Part shown: positions 8,982 through 17,625 of the stretch, piece after piece | Numbering within the stretch: position 1 is the first letter of the stretch | Layout: each line of letters opens with the position of its first letter | NCBI GenBank assembly: GCA_964588285.1 | Contig: CAZPNX010000003.1 | Location: 1-64,000, forward strand | Source of the DNA: CAZPNX01 sp964588285 | Lineage (GTDB): Bacteria > Edwardsbacteria > AC1 > EtOH8 | Length of the DNA stretch: 64,000 nt | Direction of reading: 5' to 3' | Notes under the pieces: generated by a model | Told to the model about the DNA's origin: nothing | Seen by the model: the letters and a program-made list of their open reading frames with translations, nothing else | The model's database searches: none | Program-made: the position numbers and the translations under genes

Positions 8982-10579
8982 AGCGATTCGAGAGGCAATA
9001 CAACCTGGCCTTGGCCGGATACCAGGAAAGAGCCGCTTTTTGGGTGCGCTGGGCGGTGCTCTTCCTGGCGGCCATCACCCTGGCCCTGGCGCCGGAAGCG
9101 GTGGGTCGCGGCTTCGGAGCCCTGCTGGCGGTGATGGGGGCCGCTGCTGTTCTCAATCTGGCGCTTCTCTTCAGCCCCAAGAGTGTTATTAGTTTTCTAA
9201 GGCGTTGGTGGATCAGCCTGTGGTTCGATCTGCTTTTAGCTACATTGCTGGTGGCTTTTACCGGGGGAGCCCGCAGCCAGTTCTTCTACCTCTATTTCTT
9301 AGCCATTTTCTGGGCAGCCCTATCCGGCAGCCGTAAGGCGGCGGTCAGCACCGCGGCCGTCTCGCTGGTCTGTTATTTCTTGGTATTGGGACTAAGACGG
9401 GAGCTGGGTTGGGAAACAGCCGGCCTTTACGATCTTTTCTTCCGGGTGTTTTTGCTGTCGCTGACCGCCTACTGGGCCGGGTTGATTTCTGACCAGCAGA
9501 AGCGATGGATGTCCCGGCATCGGGAGCTGGCGCGTCTGGCCGAGGATTGGAGCAAGGCGGCCTCTGACATCCAATCGGCCGCTCTTTTCGGCATCGGCGC
9601 CCTGTTGTCGTCTTCCAAGAGCATCGAGGAGACTTTGGGGCTGACCCTGGACGCGGTGGAGGACATCCTCAAGGCCGACCGCTGCTCCATCCTGCTTTTG
9701 GACAAGGGGACCGACGAGCTGGTGCTGCGGGCCGCCCGTGGCACCCGGGCCGGGGCAGTGGGCAAGCTCAGGCTGCGCAGCGACCAGGGACTGGCCGGCC
9801 AGGCCCTGCGCACCGGCCAGCCGCTCAATGTTCCGGACACCGACCGCGAGCCGCTGTTCGTCCCTTCGCCCCAGGGCTATGACAAGATCCGCTCCATGCT
9901 GGTGGTGCCGCTTTTGGTCAACGAGCACCGGGTGGGCGTGATCAACATCTCCTCGGTAAAGCAGCCGCGCAGTTTCAACCAGCGGGAGTTGTCGGCCATC
10001 AAGCTGGTGGCCACCTACGCCGCTCTGGCCCTGGAAAATGCCGGCATCCTGGAGGAGAAGGAACGAGAGGCCACCACCGACGGTCTGACCGGGCTTTTCA
10101 ACTACCGTTACTTCCAGAAAAGGTTGGAGGAAATGACCCTGGCGGGGGGGCGGCTGTGCCTGATCTGGATGGACTTGGATTTCTTCAAGGAGTACAACGA
10201 TACCTTCGGACATCTCAAGGGAAGCGAGGTGCTGAAAAGGCTGGCCGGAATCATCTCCGACGCTATGGAGAACCGGGATTCTCTGGTCTCCCGTTACGGA
10301 GGCGACGAGTTTGCCGTCATCGTTCCCGGGGCCAGGATCGGGGAGGGACTGGAGGAGGCCGAGCGCATCAGGAAAAATATCTATCAGACGGACTTTGCCG
10401 ACGGCCGGCCCGGCGCCAAACGGATCTCGGCCAGCATCGGCGTGGCCGCCTATCCGGATGACGCCAAGGACTACCGGGAACTGGTGGAGAAGGCTGACCA
10501 GGCCATGTACCTGGCCAAGGAGAAAGGCAAGAACCGGATCGCCCACTGGCAAAAGGGAAAAATTGAACTAAGGAGCTAA
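8978..10579 (+). CDS. Membrane GAF-GGDEF diguanylate cyclase
   Basis: Makes cyclic di-GMP from two GTP. About six hydrophobic segments (residues 23-172) form a membrane sensor. A GAF domain (about 195-345) follows, then a GGDEF domain (about 355-525) with the intact signature RYGGDEF (GGDEF at 441-445), so it should be active. The allosteric RxxD inhibition site expected ten residues before GGDEF reads ENRD here, so product inhibition is probably lost. The ATG overlaps the stop of the flavoprotein gene. Directly downstream, after AAGGAGC, comes the UDP-glucose dehydrogenase. A c-di-GMP producer at the head of a glycan operon suggests control of envelope or exopolysaccharide synthesis. Confidence 0.9.
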   Translation: MKRFERQYNLALAGYQERAAFWVRWAVLFLAAITLALAPEAVGRGFGALLAVMGAAAVLNLALLFSPKSVISFLRRWWISLWFDLLLATLLVAFTGGARSQFFYLYFLAIFWAALSGSRKAAVSTAAVSLVCYFLVLGLRRELGWETAGLYDLFFRVFLLSLTAYWAGLISDQQKRWMSRHRELARLAEDWSKAASDIQSAALFGIGALLSSSKSIEETLGLTLDAVEDILKADRCSILLLDKGTDELVLRAARGTRAGAVGKLRLRSDQGLAGQALRTGQPLNVPDTDREPLFVPSPQGYDKIRSMLVVPLLVNEHRVGVINISSVKQPRSFNQRELSAIKLVATYAALALENAGILEEKEREATTDGLTGLFNYRYFQKRLEEMTLAGGRLCLIWMDLDFFKEYNDTFGHLKGSEVLKRLAGIISDAMENRDSLVSRYGGDEFAVIVPGARIGEGLEEAERIRKNIYQTDFADGRPGAKRISASIGVAAYPDDAKDYRELVEKADQAMYLAKEKGKNRIAHWQKGKIELRS

Positions 10580-10582
10580 GAA

Positions 10583-11905
10583 ATGAAACTGGCGGTCATA
10601 GGCAGCGGGTATGTGGGACTGGTGACCGGCGCCTGTTTCGCCGACATGGGGAACCAGGTATGGTGCGTGGACATCGACAGCCGGAAGATCGAAAACCTGA
10701 AAAAAGGCATCATCCCCATATACGAGCCGGGATTGGAGGAGATGGTGCTGAGGAACCACCGGGAGGGGCGGCTGGACTTCACCACCAGCCTGGCCCAGGG
10801 CATCGCCGGCGCCCAGTTTGCCTTCATCGCGGTGGGCACGCCCCCGGGCGAGGACGGCTCGGCCGATCTCTCCCATGTGCTGGCGGTGGCCCGGGAGATC
10901 GGACGGAGCATGCAGAAATATCTGGTGGTGGTCAACAAATCGACGGTGCCGGTGAAGACTTCGGAGAAGGTCAGGAAGGCCATTGCCGCCGAGCTTGTAA
11001 AACGGAAGCGCCGGATCCCCTTCGACGTGGCCTCCAATCCGGAATTCCTCAAGGAGGGGGACGCCATAAGCGACTTTATGAAGCCGGACAGGATCGTGGT
11101 CGGCTGCGACAGCCAAAAGGCGGCCACCTTGATGCATCAGCTCTACCTGCCCTTCATCCGCAACGGCCATCCGGTGCTGGTGATGGACCCGGCCTCGGCC
11201 GAACTCACCAAATACGCGGCCAACGCCATGCTGGCCACCCGCATCAGCTTCATGAACGAGATAGCCCGGCTCTGTGGGGCGGTCGGGGCCGACGTCGAAA
11301 AGATACGCCAGGGGATAGGCAGCGATCGGCGCATCGGCATGCCCTTCCTTTATGCCGGTCTGGGCTACGGCGGCTCCTGCTTTCCCAAGGACGTCAAGGC
11401 TTTGGTCCACATGTCCCGGCAATACCGTCTGCCGCCGAGAATTCTAGAGGCGGTGGAGGAAGTCAACCAAGAACAGCGGAAGTGGTTCGTAAACCAGGTG
11501 GCAAGGCATTTCAACGGAAAGCTCAAGGACAGGCGGCTGGCCGTCTGGGGCTTGGCCTTCAAGCCGCAGACCGACGACATGCGGGAGGCCCCGGCCGTCG
11601 ACATCATCAACGCCCTGAGAAAGAAGGGTGCATCATTCCGGGCCCACGATCCGGTGGCCCTGGAGACGGCCAGGCAGGAGCTGGGCGATAAAGCGATCGA
11701 GTACTTAGCCGATGCCTATCAGACCCTTCAAGGCTGCGATGCCCTGCTGCTTTTGACCGAATGGCACCAGTTCCGGGAACCTGATTTCAGAAAAATGAAA
11801 AGAATGTTGAAAAAACCGGTGATATTCGACGGACGGAACCAGTACCAGCCTGATCAGATGAAAAAGCTGGGCTTTACCTATCACTGCGTGGGCAGGGGAG
11901 CATGA
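10583..11905 (+). CDS. ugd: UDP-glucose 6-dehydrogenase
   Basis: Oxidises UDP-glucose to UDP-glucuronate with two NAD+. The N-terminal Rossmann motif is LAVIGSGYVGLVTGACFADMG. The catalytic cysteine is C266 in GYGGSCFPKD. The central dimerisation helix contains NPEFLKEGDAI and the C-terminal domain has WGLAFKPQTDDMREAPA. The length of 440 aa is typical. ATG 10583 has AAGGAG eight bases upstream. The stop overlaps the start of the UDP-xylose synthase gene (ATGA), matching the metabolic order. Confidence 0.95.
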   Translation: MKLAVIGSGYVGLVTGACFADMGNQVWCVDIDSRKIENLKKGIIPIYEPGLEEMVLRNHREGRLDFTTSLAQGIAGAQFAFIAVGTPPGEDGSADLSHVLAVAREIGRSMQKYLVVVNKSTVPVKTSEKVRKAIAAELVKRKRRIPFDVASNPEFLKEGDAISDFMKPDRIVVGCDSQKAATLMHQLYLPFIRNGHPVLVMDPASAELTKYAANAMLATRISFMNEIARLCGAVGADVEKIRQGIGSDRRIGMPFLYAGLGYGGSCFPKDVKALVHMSRQYRLPPRILEAVEEVNQEQRKWFVNQVARHFNGKLKDRRLAVWGLAFKPQTDDMREAPAVDIINALRKKGASFRAHDPVALETARQELGDKAIEYLADAYQTLQGCDALLLLTEWHQFREPDFRKMKRMLKKPVIFDGRNQYQPDQMKKLGFTYHCVGRGA

Positions 11906-12855
11906 AGCCGGGATCCAGTGTCCTGGTGACCGGGGCGGCCGGATTTCTGGGATCGCACCTCTGCGACCGATTGCTGGATCTGGGCCATCAAGTGGCGGCC
12001 GTCGACAATCTGATAACCGGCAGCCTCGACAACATCGCCCATCTGAATAACAGGCCGGACTTCCAGTTCATCGAGCACGACATCTGCCGTCCGATTAACA
12101 TCACAGGGCCTCTGGACTGGATATTCGACCTGGCCTCTCCGGCCAGTCCCATAGATTACCTCAAACTTCCGGTGGAAACCCTGATGGTCGGCTCCTACGG
12201 GGTCCACAACCTGCTGGAGCTGGCCAAAGCCAAGGGAGCCGGGTTCCTGCTGACCTCAACCTCCGAGGTCTACGGCGACCCGCTGGTCCATCCCCAGGAC
12301 GAAAGCTACTGGGGCAACGTCAATCCGGTGGGGCCGCGCAGCGTCTACGACGAGTCCAAACGCTTTGCCGAGGCCATGACCATGGCCTACCGCCGATATT
12401 TCGGAGTGGAGACCAGGATCGTTCGCATCTTCAACACCTACGGCCCCAGGATGCGGCTGGACGACGGCCGGGTGGTGCCCACCCTCATCTGGCAGGCCCT
12501 GCACTGCCAACCGCTGACCGTCTTCGGCGACGGCAGCCAGACCCGCAGCTTTTGCTATGTCTCCGACCTGATCGACGGAATCCTAAAAATGCCTGATAGA
12601 GGCGGCTCGGATCCGGTGAACCTGGGCAATCCCAACGAGATGTCCATTCTCGATTTCGCCAGGCACATCAAGCGGCTGACCGGCGCCGAGGCTCCGATCG
12701 AATTCAGGCCGCTGCCTCAGGACGATCCCAAACAGAGAAAGCCAGTGATAGACAGAGCCAAAAGAATTCTGGGTTGGGAGCCCCAGGTGGATTTCGAGAG
12801 GGGCATAGCGGAGACCATAGAATGGTTCAAGGTCAAGCAGAAAAGAGGGGAGTAA
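11902..12855 (+). CDS. uxs: UDP-glucuronate decarboxylase (UDP-xylose synthase)
   Basis: Extended short-chain dehydrogenase that converts UDP-glucuronate to UDP-xylose with bound NAD. The nucleotide motif VLVTGAAGFLGSHL lies at the N-terminus. The catalytic pair is Y149 and K153 in YDESKRFAEA. The segments DLASPASPIDYLKLPVETL and RIFNTYGPRMRLDDGRVVP are typical of UXS rather than of 4-epimerases. It takes the product of the preceding dehydrogenase, with a 4-nt gene overlap. The pathway therefore supplies a pentose donor for the glycosyltransferases that follow. A UDP-glucuronate epimerase is a less likely alternative. Confidence 0.88.
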   Translation: MKPGSSVLVTGAAGFLGSHLCDRLLDLGHQVAAVDNLITGSLDNIAHLNNRPDFQFIEHDICRPINITGPLDWIFDLASPASPIDYLKLPVETLMVGSYGVHNLLELAKAKGAGFLLTSTSEVYGDPLVHPQDESYWGNVNPVGPRSVYDESKRFAEAMTMAYRRYFGVETRIVRIFNTYGPRMRLDDGRVVPTLIWQALHCQPLTVFGDGSQTRSFCYVSDLIDGILKMPDRGGSDPVNLGNPNEMSILDFARHIKRLTGAEAPIEFRPLPQDDPKQRKPVIDRAKRILGWEPQVDFERGIAETIEWFKVKQKRGE

Positions 12856-14417
12856 GCCGGCCTCAAAAACGGCCGGCGGATCGTCGGACCATACTGTTCC
12901 TGGTGGCCATATTAATGGTGGCCTTCGGACTCAGGATCTGGGGAATAAAATGGGGCATACCCAAAGAACCTTACTGGGACAACCACCATCCCGACGAAAA
13001 GGTCGGAATTACAGTCCTCTACAATTTGGCTGTTGAGAAGGGGCTGAACCCCCATTATTTTATAAATCCCAGCTGGCACTACTATACACTGGCTTTGGTT
13101 AACTGGCTGGCCGGCGCCACCGGCATCATCCCCACCATAAGACAGATAGCTGACGGTGACGCAGAATTAGATGGTATCACCAATCTCTGGCTGGTGGCCA
13201 GAATGGTGAGCGTGCTTTTGGGCACCGCCTCGGTGTTGTTGGTCTTTTTTGCCACCCTCAGGCTGTTCGGCAACACCCAGGCCGGCCTGCTGGCAGCCTG
13301 GCTGGCGGCGATAAACCCGGTGCTGGTGGTCCAGTCTCACTATATCACGGTTGACGGCCCGGCTGTATTCTGGTTTCTTTTGGCGCTCTACCTGTTATTG
13401 TTGTCGCTAAAAAGATCGGGGAGCAGTTATGTCCTGCTAGCCGGCGCGGCTGGGGGGCTGGCGGCCGCTACCAAATACACCGGAGTGCTGATCGTGCTTC
13501 CGGCGATCATCGCCTATCTTTTTATTTCAAAAGGCAGCCCTGCTAGATATTTAGCCTTCTACATTTTGGGAATGCTGGGCGGATTCCTGATGGGATGCCC
13601 CTATAGCCTGCTGGCCTTCGACGAGTTCAGCCAGGGGATTTCCCAGATGTTTTCTTACAACCGCTTTGCCACCGACTTGGTCTATCCCTGGATGTTTACC
13701 AGCCGTCTGGCTTTAGGCTGGCCGCTATGGGCCTTGTTTCTTATGGCTTTAGCGGCTGCCTTCTACCGGCCTGAAGCCAGGTTGTTGATGGTGGTGACAC
13801 CCATTGTCTTTATATTTATTTTGCTAGGTATAAATGCCTCTCCATATTTCCGCCATCTGCTGCCGAGCGTTCCGTTGTTCATAATATTGATAGCCGGAAT
13901 GCTCGTCAAGCTTTGGGAGCGGAGTACGGCCGGATGGAGAAAGGTTTTGGCATCCGCCGTTCTGGCATGGACATGTTGGGGCGCGACCTATACCATGGCC
14001 AATAGTTTGGCCTGGGTGCGGATTATGGCTGACAAGGACACCAGGGAGGAAGCCACAGATTTCCTAGCCGGCCACTATCCTCCGGGATCAGAAATAGCTG
14101 TGGCCGGGATATACGAATTCTATAGTCCGAAGTTGGATGCCTATGAAATCATCCGGTTGCAGTACGACTTGGAAGCTATTCGGGGGTATCAGTCCGGCCC
14201 CATAGTGGTCAGCGATTTCGAAAGGGAGGGACAAACCTTCTCCACGAAGTCGCCTGAAGAAACCCGGGTTTTTTTCGACTACCTGAAAAACAATTACCGA
14301 CCTCGGGCTGTCTTCAAGCGGGTGCCCGCCTGTTGCGGGCTGAAGTTCACCGGTTACCCCATGGCCGACTGGAGGTACTTTTACCCGGAGATAACCGTCT
14401 ACGAAAGGTGCCACTGA
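12822..14417 (+). CDS. GT39-like membrane glycosyltransferase
   Basis: Polytopic membrane transferase of the ArnT/PMT (GT39/GT83) fold, which moves a sugar from a polyprenyl-phosphate carrier onto an acceptor outside the inner membrane. About ten hydrophobic segments follow a basic N-terminus. The first outer loop has the acidic motif DNHHPDEKVG, the usual place of the catalytic Asp/Glu. I choose ATG 12822 (GCGGAG eight bases upstream), which overlaps uxs by 34 nt; no later ATG precedes the first membrane segment. The C-terminal 90 residues are extracytoplasmic. It sits directly before a dolichyl-phosphate-type sugar transferase that could make its donor. Confidence 0.78.
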   Translation: MVQGQAEKRGVSRPQKRPADRRTILFLVAILMVAFGLRIWGIKWGIPKEPYWDNHHPDEKVGITVLYNLAVEKGLNPHYFINPSWHYYTLALVNWLAGATGIIPTIRQIADGDAELDGITNLWLVARMVSVLLGTASVLLVFFATLRLFGNTQAGLLAAWLAAINPVLVVQSHYITVDGPAVFWFLLALYLLLLSLKRSGSSYVLLAGAAGGLAAATKYTGVLIVLPAIIAYLFISKGSPARYLAFYILGMLGGFLMGCPYSLLAFDEFSQGISQMFSYNRFATDLVYPWMFTSRLALGWPLWALFLMALAAAFYRPEARLLMVVTPIVFIFILLGINASPYFRHLLPSVPLFIILIAGMLVKLWERSTAGWRKVLASAVLAWTCWGATYTMANSLAWVRIMADKDTREEATDFLAGHYPPGSEIAVAGIYEFYSPKLDAYEIIRLQYDLEAIRGYQSGPIVVSDFEREGQTFSTKSPEETRVFFDYLKNNYRPRAVFKRVPACCGLKFTGYPMADWRYFYPEITVYERCH

Positions 14418-14418
14418 T

Positions 14419-15102
14419 ATGAAGCTTTCAGTGATCATGCCGGTCTACAACGAGAAGGCCACCATAGAGAGGATCATCGCCCGGGTTCAGGCGGTGCCGG
14501 TGGACAAGGAGCTGGTGATTGTGGACGATTGGTCTACTGACGGCACCCGGGAAATCCTGAAATCTTTTGAAGGCCGTTCTGGCATTAAGATCGTCTATCA
14601 CCCGCATAACCTGGGCAAAGGGGCGGCCGTCCGAACCGGGATCAGGGAGTGTACCGGCGATATCATAATCATCCAAGACGCCGATCTCGAATACTCGCCG
14701 GAGGAGTATCCCAAACTGATCGAACCCATAGTTCGAGGGGTCGCCGACGTGGTCTATGGCTCGAGGTTCTACGGCACCCATCGGGTGTTCCTGGTCTGGC
14801 ACTACCTGGGCAACAAGTTCCTGACGGCCATGACCAATATCCTCTACAACACCATGCTTACCGACATGGAGACCTGCTACAAAGTCTTCCGGGCAGAGGT
14901 CATCAAGAACCTGAATCTGAAATCCAACCGGTTCGACATCGAGCCGGAAATCACCGCCAAGCTTTTCAAGAACCGGAAGCTTCGCGTTTACGAGATGCCC
15001 ATCACCTACGACGGGCGGGATTACGACGAGGGCAAGAAGATCCACTGGTACGATGGGCTGCCGGCCCTGTGGACCCTGATCAAATACCGATTTACCGACT
15101 GA
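14419..15102 (+). CDS. GT2 polyprenyl-phosphate glycosyltransferase (DPM1-like)
   Basis: Family 2 glycosyltransferase of 227 aa with the nucleotide-sugar fold: VIMPVYNEKATIERI at the N-terminus, VIVDDWSTDGT, and the metal-binding DAD in IIQDADLEY. The short length and lack of membrane helices match soluble dolichyl-phosphate mannose synthase-like enzymes, which load a sugar onto a lipid phosphate at the cytoplasmic face. It is flanked by two GT39-type transferases and overlaps the next start by one base (TGATG). The sugar is not determinable from sequence; UDP-pentose, glucose or GDP-mannose are possible. Confidence 0.85.
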   Translation: MKLSVIMPVYNEKATIERIIARVQAVPVDKELVIVDDWSTDGTREILKSFEGRSGIKIVYHPHNLGKGAAVRTGIRECTGDIIIIQDADLEYSPEEYPKLIEPIVRGVADVVYGSRFYGTHRVFLVWHYLGNKFLTAMTNILYNTMLTDMETCYKVFRAEVIKNLNLKSNRFDIEPEITAKLFKNRKLRVYEMPITYDGRDYDEGKKIHWYDGLPALWTLIKYRFTD

Positions 15103-16700
15103 TGGCCCATAAAAAAAGTAGAACGGTCAGGATTAAGCCGGCGGAGCGGCCGTCTATATCTATTTTCGTCCAAAGCCATCAGGGCAAGGTGCTGGCCGGC
15201 ATTCTGGTGCTCTATGTCCTATTGTCATTTCTGCTTTTCGATCCTAAGCCGTTTGTGGGCGGCGACAATGCGGCCTATGTAATCCTATCGCAGTCTTTAG
15301 CCCAGAGCCGGGGATTGACCGAATTGTGGACGCCGGAGCAGCGGCCCCACACCCAGTATCCGCCAGGCTTTCCCCTGATGCTGGCGCCGATCTCGCTTTT
15401 AAAACTTCCCTATGCCTGGTATAAACTGGTGCCATGGCTGGCCGGGCTGGCGGGTATCCTCCTTGTTTGGTTGCTCCTGAGAAAGCAGGGTCCGACGTTG
15501 GCGCTGGCCACCGCCCTGCTTCTGGCGGTCAACCAGCATTATCTAGAATTTGGGCATTGGGTTCTCTCCGAGCTTCCGTTTTTAGCCATGTTGCTTCTTT
15601 GCCTCTGGCTGCTGTCGCGCTGGAAGGAGTCGGGGAAAAGCGTCTGGTGGTTTTTGGGGGCATGCTTGGCGGCTGCGGCCTGCGTCCAGGTGCGCAGCGC
15701 CGGGATAGCTGTGGTGGGAGCAGTAACCATTCATTTGGCGGCGCAACGAAGGTTCAAATGGGCGCTTTTGTTTTTGGGAATCAGCCTGCTGCTGATGGTC
15801 CCCTGGTCTCTGCGAAACGCTCATTTCGGGACATCGGGCGGCTACCTCGATCAGTTTCTGATGCGCGATCCCTACCAGCCTGAGCTGGGACGCGTGGGCA
15901 TGGGGGAGTTAGCCTCCCGGGTCATTATCAATCTTAAGCTCTATCTGACATCGGTATGGCCCCAGCTCCTATTCCCCAGTGCCGAAACATTGGGACTGAG
16001 TCGGGCCGGCGTTCTCCTGTTGACTGTCATCTCTCTGCCGATCCTGCTGGGGGCGGCCTTAGGGTTACGGCAGGGAGGGGCTGAGAGCTGGATGGTTCTT
16101 TCCTATCTGGCCCTATCGGCCATGTGGCCGGTGGTTTGGACGGATTATAGGTTCGCCCTGCCTGTTCTGCCTTTGATCCTTTTCTTCCTATTGCAGGGCT
16201 ATGGGTGGGTGCTGGGGCGGTTGCTTAAAGGCAAAACCGCCCTGGTAAACATAGTCCTGCTGACGGCGCTGGGGATGGCGTCGTTCTTTCCAGTGATGGG
16301 AAAAGTTGGACCAGCCCTGGCTAGACAGTACCAATACGACAACGGCGACCGTTTGGCCGGCTACGATCCCCAATGGCGCAGCTTCTTCCTGGCGGCCGCA
16401 TGGATCAGGGATAACACTCCGGAGACAAGCATCGTTGTCTCCCGCAAACCCCAGCTGTTTCACCTAGCGTCCCAACGGATAGCATATTGCTATCCATTCA
16501 CCACCGATCAGGATTCGATGGCAGCCAGCCTGATCAAAGCCGATTACGTCATGGTGGAGCCGATAAGCGGCACGCTTCAAAGGTTTCTTCTGCCGGCCAT
16601 CCAGCCCTGGATGGATAAACGATTCAAGATCGTCTACGCCGCCGGCGACCCGCCGACCTACGTGCTTCAGGTCATCAAGGAGGATAGCCATGGCCCATGA
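15102..16700 (+). CDS. Second GT39-like membrane glycosyltransferase
   Basis: ATG 15102 overlaps the preceding TGA by one base and gives 532 aa beginning MAHKKSRTV. After a basic tail come about ten hydrophobic segments. The first outer loop is FVGGDNAAYVILSQSLAQ and carries the acidic residue expected for this fold. The motif YPPGFPLMLAPI is common in GT39/GT83 members. It is likely to use a polyprenyl-linked sugar made by one of the two neighbouring GT2 enzymes. It overlaps the following GT2 gene by 11 nt. The C-terminal domain is periplasmic and ends VLQVIKEDSHGP. Confidence 0.78.
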   Translation: MAHKKSRTVRIKPAERPSISIFVQSHQGKVLAGILVLYVLLSFLLFDPKPFVGGDNAAYVILSQSLAQSRGLTELWTPEQRPHTQYPPGFPLMLAPISLLKLPYAWYKLVPWLAGLAGILLVWLLLRKQGPTLALATALLLAVNQHYLEFGHWVLSELPFLAMLLLCLWLLSRWKESGKSVWWFLGACLAAAACVQVRSAGIAVVGAVTIHLAAQRRFKWALLFLGISLLLMVPWSLRNAHFGTSGGYLDQFLMRDPYQPELGRVGMGELASRVIINLKLYLTSVWPQLLFPSAETLGLSRAGVLLLTVISLPILLGAALGLRQGGAESWMVLSYLALSAMWPVVWTDYRFALPVLPLILFFLLQGYGWVLGRLLKGKTALVNIVLLTALGMASFFPVMGKVGPALARQYQYDNGDRLAGYDPQWRSFFLAAAWIRDNTPETSIVVSRKPQLFHLASQRIAYCYPFTTDQDSMAASLIKADYVMVEPISGTLQRFLLPAIQPWMDKRFKIVYAAGDPPTYVLQVIKEDSHGP

Positions 16701-17625
16701 GATCCATCTGTCCGTAGTGATTCCGGTTTACAACGAGGAAGGCAGCATCCCCGAGCTTTCCCGGAGGCTGTCCCAGGTTTGCCGGGACCTGGGCCGAGGC
16801 TACGAAATTCTATTCGTTGACGACGGCAGCTGCGATAAGACGCTGGAAGCGGTGCGCCAGGCCAGGTCCGATGACCGGAACATTTCAGCCCTGATGCTCT
16901 CCAGAAACTCCGGCAAGTCTCAGGCCTATTCGGCCGGGTTCGATGCTGCCCGGGGCCAGGTCATCATCACCATGGACGGCGATCTTCAGGACCGGCCGGA
17001 GCAGATTCCGGATTTTCTGAAAAAGATCGAGGAGGGATACGACCTGGTGACCGGCTGGAAGCATACGGGCAAGGGCAAGAGGACCTGGTCCTCGAGGCTG
17101 TTCAACCGTCTGGTGCGGGCCTGGACCGGACTTGACATCCACGACACCAACTGCCCCTTCAAGGCCTACCGCCGGGAGGTGGTCAAGAACCTCAAGGTCT
17201 ACGGCACCCTCTACCGCTTCATCCCGGCCCTGGCCTATTGGAAGGGGTACCGTGTGGCCGAGATCAAGGTGGAGAACGACCCCCGCAAGTACGGCACCAC
17301 CAAGTATGGTCCGGGCCGGGCGCTTGGCGGCTTCTTCGACCTGCTGACAGTGGCCTTTCTTACCAAGTATATCAAACGGCCTCTGCACTTCTTCGGGCTG
17401 GCTGGGCTGGTGCTGGGATCGGCCGGCTTTATCATCGATCTGGCCATCGTGGTCAATGGCCTGATCTCGGGACGGGTGGGCCACCAGGCCATGCTTTTGT
17501 TGGGACTGGTTCTGATCATCATCGGCGTTCAGTTCGTGTTCACCGGGCTTTTGGCCGAGATGATGTTCCGCCTTTTTCAGGAACAGGGAAGAGAGGTGCC
17601 GGTTTATCGGAGGTTGGATGGCTAG
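16690..17625 (+). CDS. GT2 polyprenyl-phosphate glycosyltransferase with C-terminal membrane helices
   Basis: 311-residue enzyme: GT2 catalytic domain (VVIPVYNEEGSI, LFVDDGSCDKT, and DGD in ITMDGDLQDRPEQ) followed by two membrane helices near residues 235-255 and 270-295. This is the GtrB/ArnC/DPMS-type layout that attaches glucose, arabinose derivatives or mannose to undecaprenyl phosphate. The motif RKYGTTKYG between the domains is conserved in that group. The stop overlaps the start of dxr by 8 nt, so the glycan cassette runs straight into isoprenoid synthesis, the source of its lipid carrier. Confidence 0.87.
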   Translation: MAHEIHLSVVIPVYNEEGSIPELSRRLSQVCRDLGRGYEILFVDDGSCDKTLEAVRQARSDDRNISALMLSRNSGKSQAYSAGFDAARGQVIITMDGDLQDRPEQIPDFLKKIEEGYDLVTGWKHTGKGKRTWSSRLFNRLVRAWTGLDIHDTNCPFKAYRREVVKNLKVYGTLYRFIPALAYWKGYRVAEIKVENDPRKYGTTKYGPGRALGGFFDLLTVAFLTKYIKRPLHFFGLAGLVLGSAGFIIDLAIVVNGLISGRVGHQAMLLLGLVLIIIGVQFVFTGLLAEMMFRLFQEQGREVPVYRRLDG

